A stretch of 64,000 bases of DNA from a virus. The stretch is from the IMG/VR virus record IMGVR_UViG_3300025781_000011, positions 1 to 64,000 of that record. One strand, given 5' to 3'. The notes below the pieces were generated by a model. It saw nothing but the letters and a program-made list of their open reading frames with translations, had not been told where the DNA came from and did no database searches. This document shows, piece by piece, positions 26,776-34,589 of this stretch (its first letter is position 1; each line of letters starts with the position of its first letter). A program made the translations under genes and the position numbers.

Positions 26776-27170
26776 TCCCCGCCAAAAAGACTGAAAACTC
26801 CGTTATGTATAACTATTGCTCCTTCATACGGTAGGGTACCGTCTTCTATTCTTTTCAAATCTTCTAAAGTTAATCCAGATATATTTTCTAAGCTATCTAA
26901 TGGAATATTTTCATAACAAGCATCATCGTATAACGCATTTTCATTTCTCCATTTTTTTAATTCTGGGAACTGATCTAGATAGTCAACTAGGTCATTAACT
27001 TCTTTAACAGATTCCTTGTTAATGCCTGACGGGATATCTGTTTTCAATAGACCATCTACATCGTGAACTTCTGGAGTTTCATCATTATTTTCATTAGTAT
27101 CAGTTTCTGTTAATATGTTTAATTTATCAAGTAAGTTTCTAAAATGTTCAGCTAAAAACGACTCAGACAT
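26772..27170 (-). CDS. Acidic late protein, unknown
   Basis: The 132-aa strongly acidic protein is mostly helical at both ends with a disordered middle (ETDTNENNDETPEVHDVDG). It ends with a possible small domain (YEGAIVIHNGVFSLFGGD). An AATAAATA late element precedes it on the minus strand. Its stop overlaps that of gp41. The start MSESFLAEHFRNLLDKL resembles other head-targeted N-termini here, but the residue after Glu is His, so cleavage is doubtful. Confidence 0.5.
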   Translation of the reverse strand: MSESFLAEHFRNLLDKLNILTETDTNENNDETPEVHDVDGLLKTDIPSGINKESVKEVNDLVDYLDQFPELKKWRNENALYDDACYENIPLDSLENISGLTLEDLKRIEDGTLPYEGAIVIHNGVFSLFGGD

Positions 27171-27200
27171 AATTATTCCTTTTATTGCTAATTTAAGTAT

Positions 27201-27208
27201 TATTTATT
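27201..27208 (-). promoter_or_regulatory. Late promoter variant (minus strand)
   Basis: AATAAATA read on the minus strand, 30 bases upstream of the gene ending at 26772. Confidence 0.45.
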
Positions 27209-27256
27209 AGATTGTAGTTTGATACTAAATATTTAGAGAGGCATAGGAATTCTGAC

Positions 27257-27502
27257 GTGAGTAAAATTAAAAGTTTTTTAGATGAGCTTGATAAATGTGT
27301 ACCGGCTAAGAGCAAACACACAGTTATAGAAAGTAGAGCAGCACATATAATAGCCAGTGCTGCAAATCTATCTCAGCTTATAAGAGAGAGTTATTCTGAG
27401 GAAGAAGCAAACGATTTGATCAAGCGATTGTATCGTAGCATAATGACCGAAGATGAACGTAAGTTCATGAGAAAAATAAAAGAATTAAGAAATCAGAAAT
27501 AA
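27257..27502 (+). CDS. Small conserved helical protein
   Basis: The 81-aa protein starts with GTG (AGGAAT upstream). It contains SRAAHIIASAANLSQLIRESYSEEEANDLIKRLYRSIMTEDERKFMRKIKEL, a pattern I recall from marine T4-type phage proteins of unknown function. It is basic at its end and begins the late virion cluster. A CTAAATATTTAG element sits ahead of it. Confidence 0.55.
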   Translation: MSKIKSFLDELDKCVPAKSKHTVIESRAAHIIASAANLSQLIRESYSEEEANDLIKRLYRSIMTEDERKFMRKIKELRNQK

Positions 27503-27542
27503 TAATATATAGATTAGTAGTGACATCATATTAGGAGTAATC

Positions 27543-27752
27543 ATGCGTTTAACTGAATTTATAAAAAAGGACGATAAGTTACTTCGTATATTAGAATCTG
27601 CAACCAGCGGATCATCGTCCGCAGGTTCAATTGCAAGTGTTCCTAATTCTGTAGGCGGAATGATCAGACGAATGCCAACAGAACCTAACTTGTTTGGGTA
27701 TGTTCCAGAATCTAAACCAAAGACCAAAAAGAAGAACCGTAAGCAGAAGTAA
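27543..27752 (+). CDS. Small basic internal head protein candidate
   Basis: The 69-aa protein begins MRLTEFIKKDDKLLRILESATSG. The I-L-E before S at residue 18/19 fits the prohead-protease rule and the N-terminus resembles a capsid-targeting peptide. The tail is very basic (KPKTKKKNRKQK), as expected for a DNA-contacting protein packed in the head. GGAG provides the ribosome site. T4 internal proteins are likewise small and basic after cleavage. Confidence 0.5.
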   Translation: MRLTEFIKKDDKLLRILESATSGSSSAGSIASVPNSVGGMIRRMPTEPNLFGYVPESKPKTKKKNRKQK

Positions 27753-27765
27753 TTTTGGTCAACAG

Positions 27766-27773
27766 CATAAATA
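27766..27773 (+). promoter_or_regulatory. Late promoter variant
   Basis: CATAAATA, 41 bases ahead of the gene at 27815, which has its own strong terminator. Confidence 0.55.
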
Positions 27774-27814
27774 GTTACGCAAAACAAGTTTGCATCTTTA
27801 ATAGGAGATAAAAC

Positions 27815-28357
27815 ATGTCTTATAATACAGGCGTTAATAACAAAGTAAACGGCGGAGTCGCTGGTGGTGAATTCCTCAGCGGTAAAATGGACTTCTTCAC
27901 TATCACAACAAGTAACTTATTTGATCAGACAAACGTTGAAACAAGAGTTGAAGATCTTTATCAGATCAGCTCAACTGTTTGGTCACCAGTAACTGTTGTT
28001 GATGGTCACGGTACATCACATACATACAGCACAAAAGCTGATTATATCACAGCATGGAAAAAGCAACAGAACGTAAACATTCTTGTTAACGTATTTTCGC
28101 AACGTGCTAACCCAGTTATCGTTAGCATTCCATCATCAGGTGCAATTAATTTTGCAACTGAAAAAACTGGCTTATGGTTCGTAAACGATGGTGTTGGTAA
28201 CTACGGTAATGCAGCTACAGACACTAACTACACTGGTTATATGTTAGAAGATGCTATTGCAGAAGCTCTATTTTGGCAGGCAAGTGACGATGTTGTAACT
28301 GGTCATCCAACTGTAGCGTTCACAATCAGCAGTATTTCACGTCAGACATTCCTATAA
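27815..28357 (+). CDS. Late structural protein, single-gene unit
   Basis: The 180-aa protein is rich in Thr, Val, Asn and Ser (FFTITTSNLFDQTNVETRVEDLYQISSTVWSPVTVVDGHG) and probably beta, with a C-terminal helix (YMLEDAIAEALFWQASDD). It has a private late promoter and a strong terminator. That is the same arrangement as the tail tube gene here and suggests a high-copy virion component such as a capsid decoration protein. No family recognised. Confidence 0.55.
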   Translation: MSYNTGVNNKVNGGVAGGEFLSGKMDFFTITTSNLFDQTNVETRVEDLYQISSTVWSPVTVVDGHGTSHTYSTKADYITAWKKQQNVNILVNVFSQRANPVIVSIPSSGAINFATEKTGLWFVNDGVGNYGNAATDTNYTGYMLEDAIAEALFWQASDDVVTGHPTVAFTISSISRQTFL

Positions 28358-28377
28358 TATCTAACGAGATATTCTAC

Positions 28378-28410
28378 ACAAAAGGCGCCAATGGCGCCTT
28401 TTGTTGTTTT
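28378..28410 (+). terminator. Strong intrinsic terminator
   Basis: A 12-bp perfect GC-rich stem ACAAAAGGCGCC / GGCGCCTTTTGT with a 3-base loop is followed by TGTTTT. Confidence 0.92.
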
Positions 28411-28414
28411 ATAA

Positions 28415-28422
28415 GATAAATA
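28415..28422 (+). promoter_or_regulatory. Late promoter variant
   Basis: GATAAATA, immediately after the terminator and 23 bases before the ATG at 28446. Confidence 0.55.
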
Positions 28423-28445
28423 TTCTACTTAGTAGGATAAAATCA

Positions 28446-28607
28446 ATGTTATTAGATCAGGTTTTTGACAAATTTGAAAATGTAAAATGGGTGTTTGTAC
28501 GTAAAGATGGAAAGCTAAAAAAGGTTCGTCGTGTAATAACTGCTCCACTAAAATTCGCCACGAAACAAGAAAAACCATTATTTCCTATTTCTAAGGAAAG
28601 AAAATGA
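28446..28607 (+). CDS. Small basic protein, unknown
   Basis: The 53-aa basic protein (FDKFENVKWVFVRKDGKLKKVRRVITAPLKFATKQEK) has its start set by TAGGA 8 bases upstream. An upstream in-frame TTG at 28401 would place the late promoter inside the gene and is rejected. It overlaps the next gene by four bases (ATGA). Possibly a DNA-binding head component. Confidence 0.55.
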   Translation: MLLDQVFDKFENVKWVFVRKDGKLKKVRRVITAPLKFATKQEKPLFPISKERK

Positions 28608-29608
28608 AGAAGCTCACAGAATATTTTAATGAATTAACTGAATCAGTTGAATTAAAAGACAACATGCTAAAGATAGGTGATTGGACATTAGATCTATCCG
28701 GTCAGAATATAGCAACTGTGAAAGCACCTCATTCAGACAACTTGGTGAAAGTACATTATAACACATCAATAGATAACTCAGTACCAGAATTAGTTAAATG
28801 GGCTATAAAAGCACACATCGGGGGAAAGCCTATATACGATATCGCAAAGATAGTGAATCGTTTATATAAAGAAGGCAACCGAGATCCCAAATTATTTGCA
28901 GTAAATGAGGTGGATGCAATGAGAAAACTAAAAATAACCACAGAAGTAGATCTAGAAGAAACTGAAGGTTTCTACAACACCACCGACGATCGCTGGAGTC
29001 GTCGTGCAAAACACCAATTGAGCAAAACAGAATTAATGAACGCAGCTGACACAAGTGATTTCTCCAAAGGTGATACAGCCGTTTATGAAGGACAAGAAGT
29101 AGAAGTGCGTATTCCTGTTGGACCAAATGGTACAGCTGGTATTATGTTAGAAGGACATCTTAAAATGGTAAAGCGTGGTAGCCTTTCAAAGCTAGATGAA
29201 AGTATGGGAGTTATGGGCGGAATGAAGCCACTAGGACCCCTGAACAGAATCATGCAATTAGCTGGACTAGAACACAGCGGAGCAGTTGTAGAAGATGTTG
29301 ATACTGCTGAGGAAGAAGTAGTTACAGGAGAAACGGTTGAGGAAGCTGCTGGTGCAGGTACAATGTTTAACCAATTGCTTACAGCTAATACCAACAACCC
29401 TGCTTATAAAAATAATCCAAATGCTGCTAAAGTTGCTACAGTTGGACAAGTACTAGCAGGATTACAGAGCATAATCGGTGAGTTGCCCACTGATTTACCA
29501 CCAGAAATTATGAATCACATGAAAATGGTTCCGGGTATTGGTGCAGAACTTATCAAGACTGCTACAGCAATGACCAAGCCATCAACTGCACCGGGGACGC
29601 CTGAATGA
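28604..29608 (+). CDS. Head-associated protein with capsid-targeting-like N-terminus
   Basis: The 334-aa protein starts MKKLTEYFNELTESVEL. L-T-E before S at residues 11-14 fits the prohead-protease rule, and a further LDES occurs near 200. Residues 20-110 look globular (LKIGDWTLDLSGQNIATVKA...VKWAIKAHIGGKPIYDIAKIVNRLY). A beta segment (TAVYEGQEVEVRIPVGPNGTAGIMLEGHLKMVKRG) follows, then an Ala/Glu/Thr linker and a helical C-terminal domain. It is probably an internal or portal-proximal head protein. It overlaps the next gene by four bases. Confidence 0.5.
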   Translation: MKKLTEYFNELTESVELKDNMLKIGDWTLDLSGQNIATVKAPHSDNLVKVHYNTSIDNSVPELVKWAIKAHIGGKPIYDIAKIVNRLYKEGNRDPKLFAVNEVDAMRKLKITTEVDLEETEGFYNTTDDRWSRRAKHQLSKTELMNAADTSDFSKGDTAVYEGQEVEVRIPVGPNGTAGIMLEGHLKMVKRGSLSKLDESMGVMGGMKPLGPLNRIMQLAGLEHSGAVVEDVDTAEEEVVTGETVEEAAGAGTMFNQLLTANTNNPAYKNNPNAAKVATVGQVLAGLQSIIGELPTDLPPEIMNHMKMVPGIGAELIKTATAMTKPSTAPGTPE

Positions 29609-29835
29609 GATTTATGGAGATAAGAGGTAATACTCTGGTTCCTGTAAGCAACGAGGAAGTATTACTGATAGAAAAAGTGAAAGGTTCAATCGAACCTCTC
29701 ATTTCAAAAACACTAAATGAACGAGAAGGCGAAGTTGCACGTCAATTGGTGCACCGAGGGGTGTTGTCCAGAATTAAAGTTGACGGCGATCAATGCCTTG
29801 TCTATAATGAATTAGAGGATATCTGGAGTAATTAA
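29605..29835 (+). CDS. Small conserved protein, late cluster
   Basis: The 76-aa protein (GNTLVPVSNEEVLLIEKVKGSIEPLISKTLNEREGEVARQLVHRGVLSRIKVDGDQCLVYN) has a compact helix-helix-strand order resembling a small winged-helix domain. It is coupled by ATGA overlap to the upstream gene. No function known. Confidence 0.55.
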   Translation: MRFMEIRGNTLVPVSNEEVLLIEKVKGSIEPLISKTLNEREGEVARQLVHRGVLSRIKVDGDQCLVYNELEDIWSN

Positions 29836-29837
29836 TT

Positions 29838-30494
29838 ATGACTGTATCACCCGAAGAACGCGATGCAATGGCTAATATACTGAGAACTCTTAACGGAGAA
29901 GCTTCAGTTAAGCCCACCACTAATTCAAATGCTAGTAATGCAGTTGAACTAGCAGGTCCTGGTCAAGTTACTAATGCTGATATCAGTGCTATGGCCGACG
30001 TGCTTACCAAATTGAATAGTGTTAGTAATCAAGTTGTTGGTGAGATGATCACTGAAGCAGAACATAGCCCAGTAGTTGATTTAGCGTTAAATACAAGTAG
30101 GAACGATGACGGTGTTAAAGTTGGAAAATACCAAATTATGATCAAAGAAGATCCTAAACGTCTAGCAGGCAAGCAGTATTACAGCATTTACAATACAAGA
30201 ACAAATGACATTATAGCGGATGATCTAAGTCTTTATGAAACAGCATTATCTGTTGTTAAATTATTAAATAATGGTAGATATGCTAATAGTTCAGATGTTA
30301 GATCATTATTTGAACATGATCAAACCTATACTAGTCATAAACAGGACGCTGTTAGATATAAAAGAGCTATGATTGTTGCTGAACGTAAAGGTGACTTTAC
30401 TAAACATGGTATCTATGAATCAAGACAGCAGGCAAGTATTGATCGTGCCATGGTAGCTAAGAGACAGATCAAAAACTTCCGATCTGACGTATAA
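29838..30494 (+). CDS. Late cluster protein, unknown
   Basis: The 218-aa protein has a helical start (SPEERDAMANILRTLNGE), repeated as DISAMADVLTKLNSVS, then a beta domain (VGKYQIMIKEDPKRLAGKQYYSIYNTRTNDIIADDLSLYETALSVVKLLNNGR). The basic helical C-terminus (YKRAMIVAERKGDFTKHGIYESRQQASIDRAMVAKRQIKNF) is the most conserved-looking part. It begins two bases after the previous stop. A structural role is inferred from position. Confidence 0.55.
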   Translation: MTVSPEERDAMANILRTLNGEASVKPTTNSNASNAVELAGPGQVTNADISAMADVLTKLNSVSNQVVGEMITEAEHSPVVDLALNTSRNDDGVKVGKYQIMIKEDPKRLAGKQYYSIYNTRTNDIIADDLSLYETALSVVKLLNNGRYANSSDVRSLFEHDQTYTSHKQDAVRYKRAMIVAERKGDFTKHGIYESRQQASIDRAMVAKRQIKNFRSDV

Positions 30495-30540
30495 TACAAT
30501 ATATCAATTATCCAAATAGATAATTTTCCTAACGGTATTC

Positions 30541-30548
30541 GATAAATA
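30541..30548 (+). promoter_or_regulatory. Late promoter variant
   Basis: GATAAATA within GATAAATAAATA, 50 bases ahead of the 1217-aa protein gene. Confidence 0.55.
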
Positions 30549-30598
30549 AATACCAGCAGCAATATATTGTCATGGCCGCAGAGCCGGGGAAGGTTATC

Positions 30599-33500
30599 AT
30601 GATAGTCAATGAATTCGAAAACAGCAAAGAGTATAGATTACAGCAAATTATGCATACTTTAGAAAGTGTACATGGTGTTAAATTAGATTTTGATTCTAGT
30701 AGTGAAGATGAAATCAGGACCTTAGGCGAAAGCTGTGAAATTATTAAGAACAGCATTGTACATGAGGGTGCATTTAACACAGCCATGCAGAATCCAGAAT
30801 ACACCAAGAACATGTTGATCATGGAAGCTGTTAAGATTTACCTAGCTGAAATTGCCCCAAAACGTATGAGCAAGAAGAAAAAGGCTGTTAAAGAAGGACT
30901 AGATCCCGACAATATGGTAAAACTAGCTAACTTTGGTCGTAAGATGATGGACTACGCACAGAATGCTCGTAGCACAGACGACAAAGAACTACGTATTCTT
31001 AATGCAATTAGTCAGGTTGGTGATAAACTAACACAGGTTGGTACACCATTTGGACCAACTACACTTACTGACATTGACAAGAAAGTTATTGAAGTTGCAC
31101 GTCGTAGAATGTCGGCGCAGAAAGTAGCAGAAACAGTTCCCGGTCAAGAAGTAAAACTACAACCAGGTATGCTAAAAGTTAAAAAAGATGGTTCGAATCA
31201 AGAAGAAGTTATCGATGCTAAGGATCTTGCTAATAAGCAGAAACAAGGCTTTCAGCCAGTTGCCGAAGACGACGAACTAGGCATGCTTTACAAGAAGTAT
31301 GGTATCGACGAAGCAACTGATCAAGACCATGATGGTGATAATGACTTTGCTGACGTTATGATTGCTCGTATGATGAAAAGTGGTATGAGCAGAGAAGATG
31401 CTATTGCCAAGACCAAAGATAAATCATATAACAAGGAGTCTATGATGGAAGCTAAGAAGCCAGATCTTGAAGCTCTAAAAAAGAAAAAAGCAGAGCTAGA
31501 AGATAAAATGGACAAAATTGTTAAAGATGGCGGAAAAATGTCAAAAACAGATCCGTTACACAAGCAATATGATAAAGTATGTGATGATATCAAAGCTGCT
31601 AAGAAAAGTTTAAAGGAATCAGCTCACATGGAAAATCACGATGATTATCAAGCAAGCATGGCACGTAGCGAATTATATCGCAACACCAAGTATGCTATGG
31701 ACATGATGAAAATGATTGGTCCAGATGACAGTGTTGTGCCATGGATTGCTACAAACCTAACCAAAGCAGCCGAAATACTTGATAAAGTATTTCATTACAT
31801 GGACTATCATATCACATTTGAAAAGCCAGAACCTTCCTCAGATCTTGCAGCAGGTCCTGTAACAGTTGACGAAGAAGCTGACATGATCCCAGGTGATGAT
31901 GGCAGTATTGCACGCCAAAACCTAATGATGATCATGGAATACAGTACCAAACTATTCCGCATGATCCATCCTGGTGATAAACTAGAAGGTTGGGTTGCTA
32001 TGAAGCTGACAGTTGCTAGCGAAGCAGTCAGCAGTAGCAAGCATCACTTAGACTACGTACAGTTCGAAAAACATGCGGGTGACATGATGGGCGAAATGCC
32101 TGAAATGCCAGCTGAACCTGTTGCAGAAGGCAAAAAGAAAGCAATCAAGGAAGGAAAAATGGTTACTATTGGTAACTTACTAATGACCATGATGCTCAAC
32201 GAAGAACAGGATCTAGCACAAGCTGAAACATTGCTTGCTGCTAAGAGTATGAGTGACGACCTACAGGGTATTGCCGAGAAGCTTGCTAAGATGGGTGTTG
32301 ACGACCTTATGCCACTAGTTGATACCATGAAGGAACAGTTTGGTCAAGAAGCTGCTAACGGCTTCAACGAAACTGTTAAGGCAGTGATTGATGCAGCTCT
32401 TGCTAGCATTACTGATGCTAAAGATACCGCTGACAACGCTATACTTTCTATGCAACAGGGACAAGTCCCGGGTGTTGCTAGTGACTTAGCTACTGCTGAT
32501 CTTGCTGCTCCGGCAGGTGACGAAGAGGATATGGGTGACGATTTTGGTGCAACACCTGCTGCGGCTGGTGACGAAGAAGAGCCATTAGGTCGTGCTAAGA
32601 AAGACGAGGAACCAGCTGATCTTGCAGAGGGTCGTATGCCAGCTAGTGTTATCAAGCATAAACAAAAAATTGATAATATGAGCAACGCCGAAAAAAAAGA
32701 ATATTTTTCAGGTAAGTCAGTTGAACAGTTAAAGTCAATGGCTTACAGACACGGACACGGAAAGGATAGCACTGTTTATTCTAAATTCCATGACGGTAAA
32801 ACTGGTGTTGACAAGGTAGATGAAGCTTGGGATGCCAAGATGAAGACTGCTGAAAAAGACAAAGGCAAGTGGGAAGGCTATACAGTAGCTGAGCTAAAGG
32901 CTAAGAAAAAGAAGTTAATGGACAAAGAGTCCCGTACTGCTGCTGAGCAAAAAGAAGTAAAGCAGATCAATTTTGCTCTACGTGCCAAGTCAGGTTGGGG
33001 TAAAGTTGCAGAAGGCAAAGACAAAGAAGTAAACAAGGCTAAGAAAAAGGAAGTTGTTCCACCTAAAAGCCGTGCTAAAGACGTTAAGAGTGCCTTTGAT
33101 CCACGTACTGATCTAAAGCCTGTTAAGAAAGTTAGCGAAACTGCAAAGCCAGACTTTCCAGATATCGACGGGGATAAGGATACAAAAGAGCCTATAAAAA
33201 AGGCTGCTGCTGACAAGAAAAAAGCTGATGCTAAGAAGGTCGACGAAGGCAATAAAATGAAGCAGAACTATATTGATGCTGCTGCTGAAAAGCTTCCAGG
33301 CCTTAAGAAAGCTGGTTGGAAGAAGGACATGACTCCTAAAGCTGGTAAGAAGGCTGAAGATGCTCGTAAAACAGCAGACAAGCGTATTGCAGGCATGACC
33401 AAGGCTGCTATGACCATGAAGGAAGCTACAGATGAGCCAAAGACTTGGAGAGTTTGGGGCGAATATGGTCCTACTGCTCATGATAAAGTAGAATACAAAA

Positions 33501-34252
33501 TTAAAGCAGCTACCAAGGAAGAAGCTAAGAAAAAGGGTATCGAAAAGCTCAAGAAGACTATTCATTGGGATAGAATTGGTGTAAGCAATGTATATGTTAA
33601 TAATTCGCCTATTAAAGAGTCCAAGATCAACGAAGTAGCACCTCCAGGCAAGAAGGCTGAGGACTTTATCAGGAAGAACAAGGCAAGTTTTAAGGATCGT
33701 TATGGTAAGCGTTGGGAAGAAGTTCTTTATGCCACAGCATGGAAGAAGTTTGGTCCGAAAAGCGAAAGCTACGTGAAAGCTGAAGCAATGCTGGAATCAG
33801 TACAAGACAAGCGTAAAACACTTGTTAAGGCATTTGATGCTCACAAGGCAAAATATGCTCGTATGGTTAGCGAAGGCACTGCTGCTGATCCGCTAAAGGC
33901 TGGTTATGGGTTAGAAGGTCAAACATTGCTTGATCAAATCAGTGACACTGACAGCATGATTGCCAAGTTAAAGGAAATGATCCGCACAGAAGTTAAAGCA
34001 GGTATGCAGGAGTTGTTTGTTGCAGAACAGAACAGTGAACTTGCTGCGAAGCTAGCTGAGTCAAAGGCTCGTGCACCATATGGTATACTTTGGAAAGACA
34101 CTGCCGGTAAGAAGAATCAGAGATTTTTTGAATCAGACGATTTAAGAAAATATTGGATAGATCTTAACCGTGACTCATTAATTGAACACAAATTGGTTAA
34201 TCCAAGTGACTTTGATAAGCGTATAGGATCTTTAACTGCAAAGAAGGGATAA
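30599..34252 (+). CDS. Giant Lys/Glu/Ala-rich head protein with multiple putative protease sites
   Basis: The 1217-aa protein (ATG at 30599 preferred because GGGGAAGG lies 5 bases upstream; another ATG is at 30572) is almost entirely helical and extremely charged, with Lys-rich stretches. Motifs fitting (I/L)xE|(A/G/S) recur along it: LGE|S, IME|A, LKE|S, IKE|G, LAE|G, IKE|S and LAE|S. An EF-hand-like DQDHDGDNDFADV occurs near 245-260. The composition resembles scaffold or internal core proteins cut by a prohead protease, giving packed basic peptides. The C-terminal part (KAPYGILWKDTAGKKNQRFFESDDLRKYW-like, last 70 residues) looks globular. Exact role is inferred. Confidence 0.55.
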   Translation: MIVNEFENSKEYRLQQIMHTLESVHGVKLDFDSSSEDEIRTLGESCEIIKNSIVHEGAFNTAMQNPEYTKNMLIMEAVKIYLAEIAPKRMSKKKKAVKEGLDPDNMVKLANFGRKMMDYAQNARSTDDKELRILNAISQVGDKLTQVGTPFGPTTLTDIDKKVIEVARRRMSAQKVAETVPGQEVKLQPGMLKVKKDGSNQEEVIDAKDLANKQKQGFQPVAEDDELGMLYKKYGIDEATDQDHDGDNDFADVMIARMMKSGMSREDAIAKTKDKSYNKESMMEAKKPDLEALKKKKAELEDKMDKIVKDGGKMSKTDPLHKQYDKVCDDIKAAKKSLKESAHMENHDDYQASMARSELYRNTKYAMDMMKMIGPDDSVVPWIATNLTKAAEILDKVFHYMDYHITFEKPEPSSDLAAGPVTVDEEADMIPGDDGSIARQNLMMIMEYSTKLFRMIHPGDKLEGWVAMKLTVASEAVSSSKHHLDYVQFEKHAGDMMGEMPEMPAEPVAEGKKKAIKEGKMVTIGNLLMTMMLNEEQDLAQAETLLAAKSMSDDLQGIAEKLAKMGVDDLMPLVDTMKEQFGQEAANGFNETVKAVIDAALASITDAKDTADNAILSMQQGQVPGVASDLATADLAAPAGDEEDMGDDFGATPAAAGDEEEPLGRAKKDEEPADLAEGRMPASVIKHKQKIDNMSNAEKKEYFSGKSVEQLKSMAYRHGHGKDSTVYSKFHDGKTGVDKVDEAWDAKMKTAEKDKGKWEGYTVAELKAKKKKLMDKESRTAAEQKEVKQINFALRAKSGWGKVAEGKDKEVNKAKKKEVVPPKSRAKDVKSAFDPRTDLKPVKKVSETAKPDFPDIDGDKDTKEPIKKAAADKKKADAKKVDEGNKMKQNYIDAAAEKLPGLKKAGWKKDMTPKAGKKAEDARKTADKRIAGMTKAAMTMKEATDEPKTWRVWGEYGPTAHDKVEYKIKAATKEEAKKKGIEKLKKTIHWDRIGVSNVYVNNSPIKESKINEVAPPGKKAEDFIRKNKASFKDRYGKRWEEVLYATAWKKFGPKSESYVKAEAMLESVQDKRKTLVKAFDAHKAKYARMVSEGTAADPLKAGYGLEGQTLLDQISDTDSMIAKLKEMIRTEVKAGMQELFVAEQNSELAAKLAESKARAPYGILWKDTAGKKNQRFFESDDLRKYWIDLNRDSLIEHKLVNPSDFDKRIGSLTAKKG

Positions 34253-34253
34253 T

Positions 34254-34589
34254 ATGCGCTATAGTGAAATTGCTGCATTACCTGGTACACCGGAAGAAGC
34301 TAAAAATGCTATTTTAGACCTTGTTGCGGTGTACCTAGCTAACAATAAAACAGAGATTCCGTTAGATGTAGTGTTAAAAACACTGCATAGGCAGAATTTT
34401 GATGTAGATCGCAGATTAATAATAGATATTATTAAAACTACACCCGCAATCAAACGCATAAGCGGCGATACCATATATCTCCAGGGTGAGAACCCAGAAG
34501 ACGCACTTGGTAAAGATGAAGCTGAAAAAAGCAAAGACAAGGTGAAAGATATGGCCAAAAAGACCATTAAGAAAGCAGCAGGTGAGTAA
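34254..34589 (+). CDS. Conserved small head-cluster protein
   Basis: The 111-aa protein begins MRYSEIAALPGTPEEAKNAILDLVAVYLANNKTEIPLDVVLKTLHRQNFDVDRRLIIDIIK. This forms a helix-turn-helix/winged-helix-like domain. The C-terminal tail is Lys/Glu rich. The pattern is one I recall from marine T4-type phages without function. It starts one base after the giant protein and its stop overlaps the next start (GAGTAATGG). Confidence 0.55.
   Translation: MRYSEIAALPGTPEEAKNAILDLVAVYLANNKTEIPLDVVLKTLHRQNFDVDRRLIIDIIKTTPAIKRISGDTIYLQGENPEDALGKDEAEKSKDKVKDMAKKTIKKAAGE

Noticed and set aside
31321-33565. Several minus-strand frames opposite the 1217-aa protein
   Set aside because: They are Ser/Phe/Leu-rich shadows of Lys/Glu/Asp codons, with no promoter or ribosome site.
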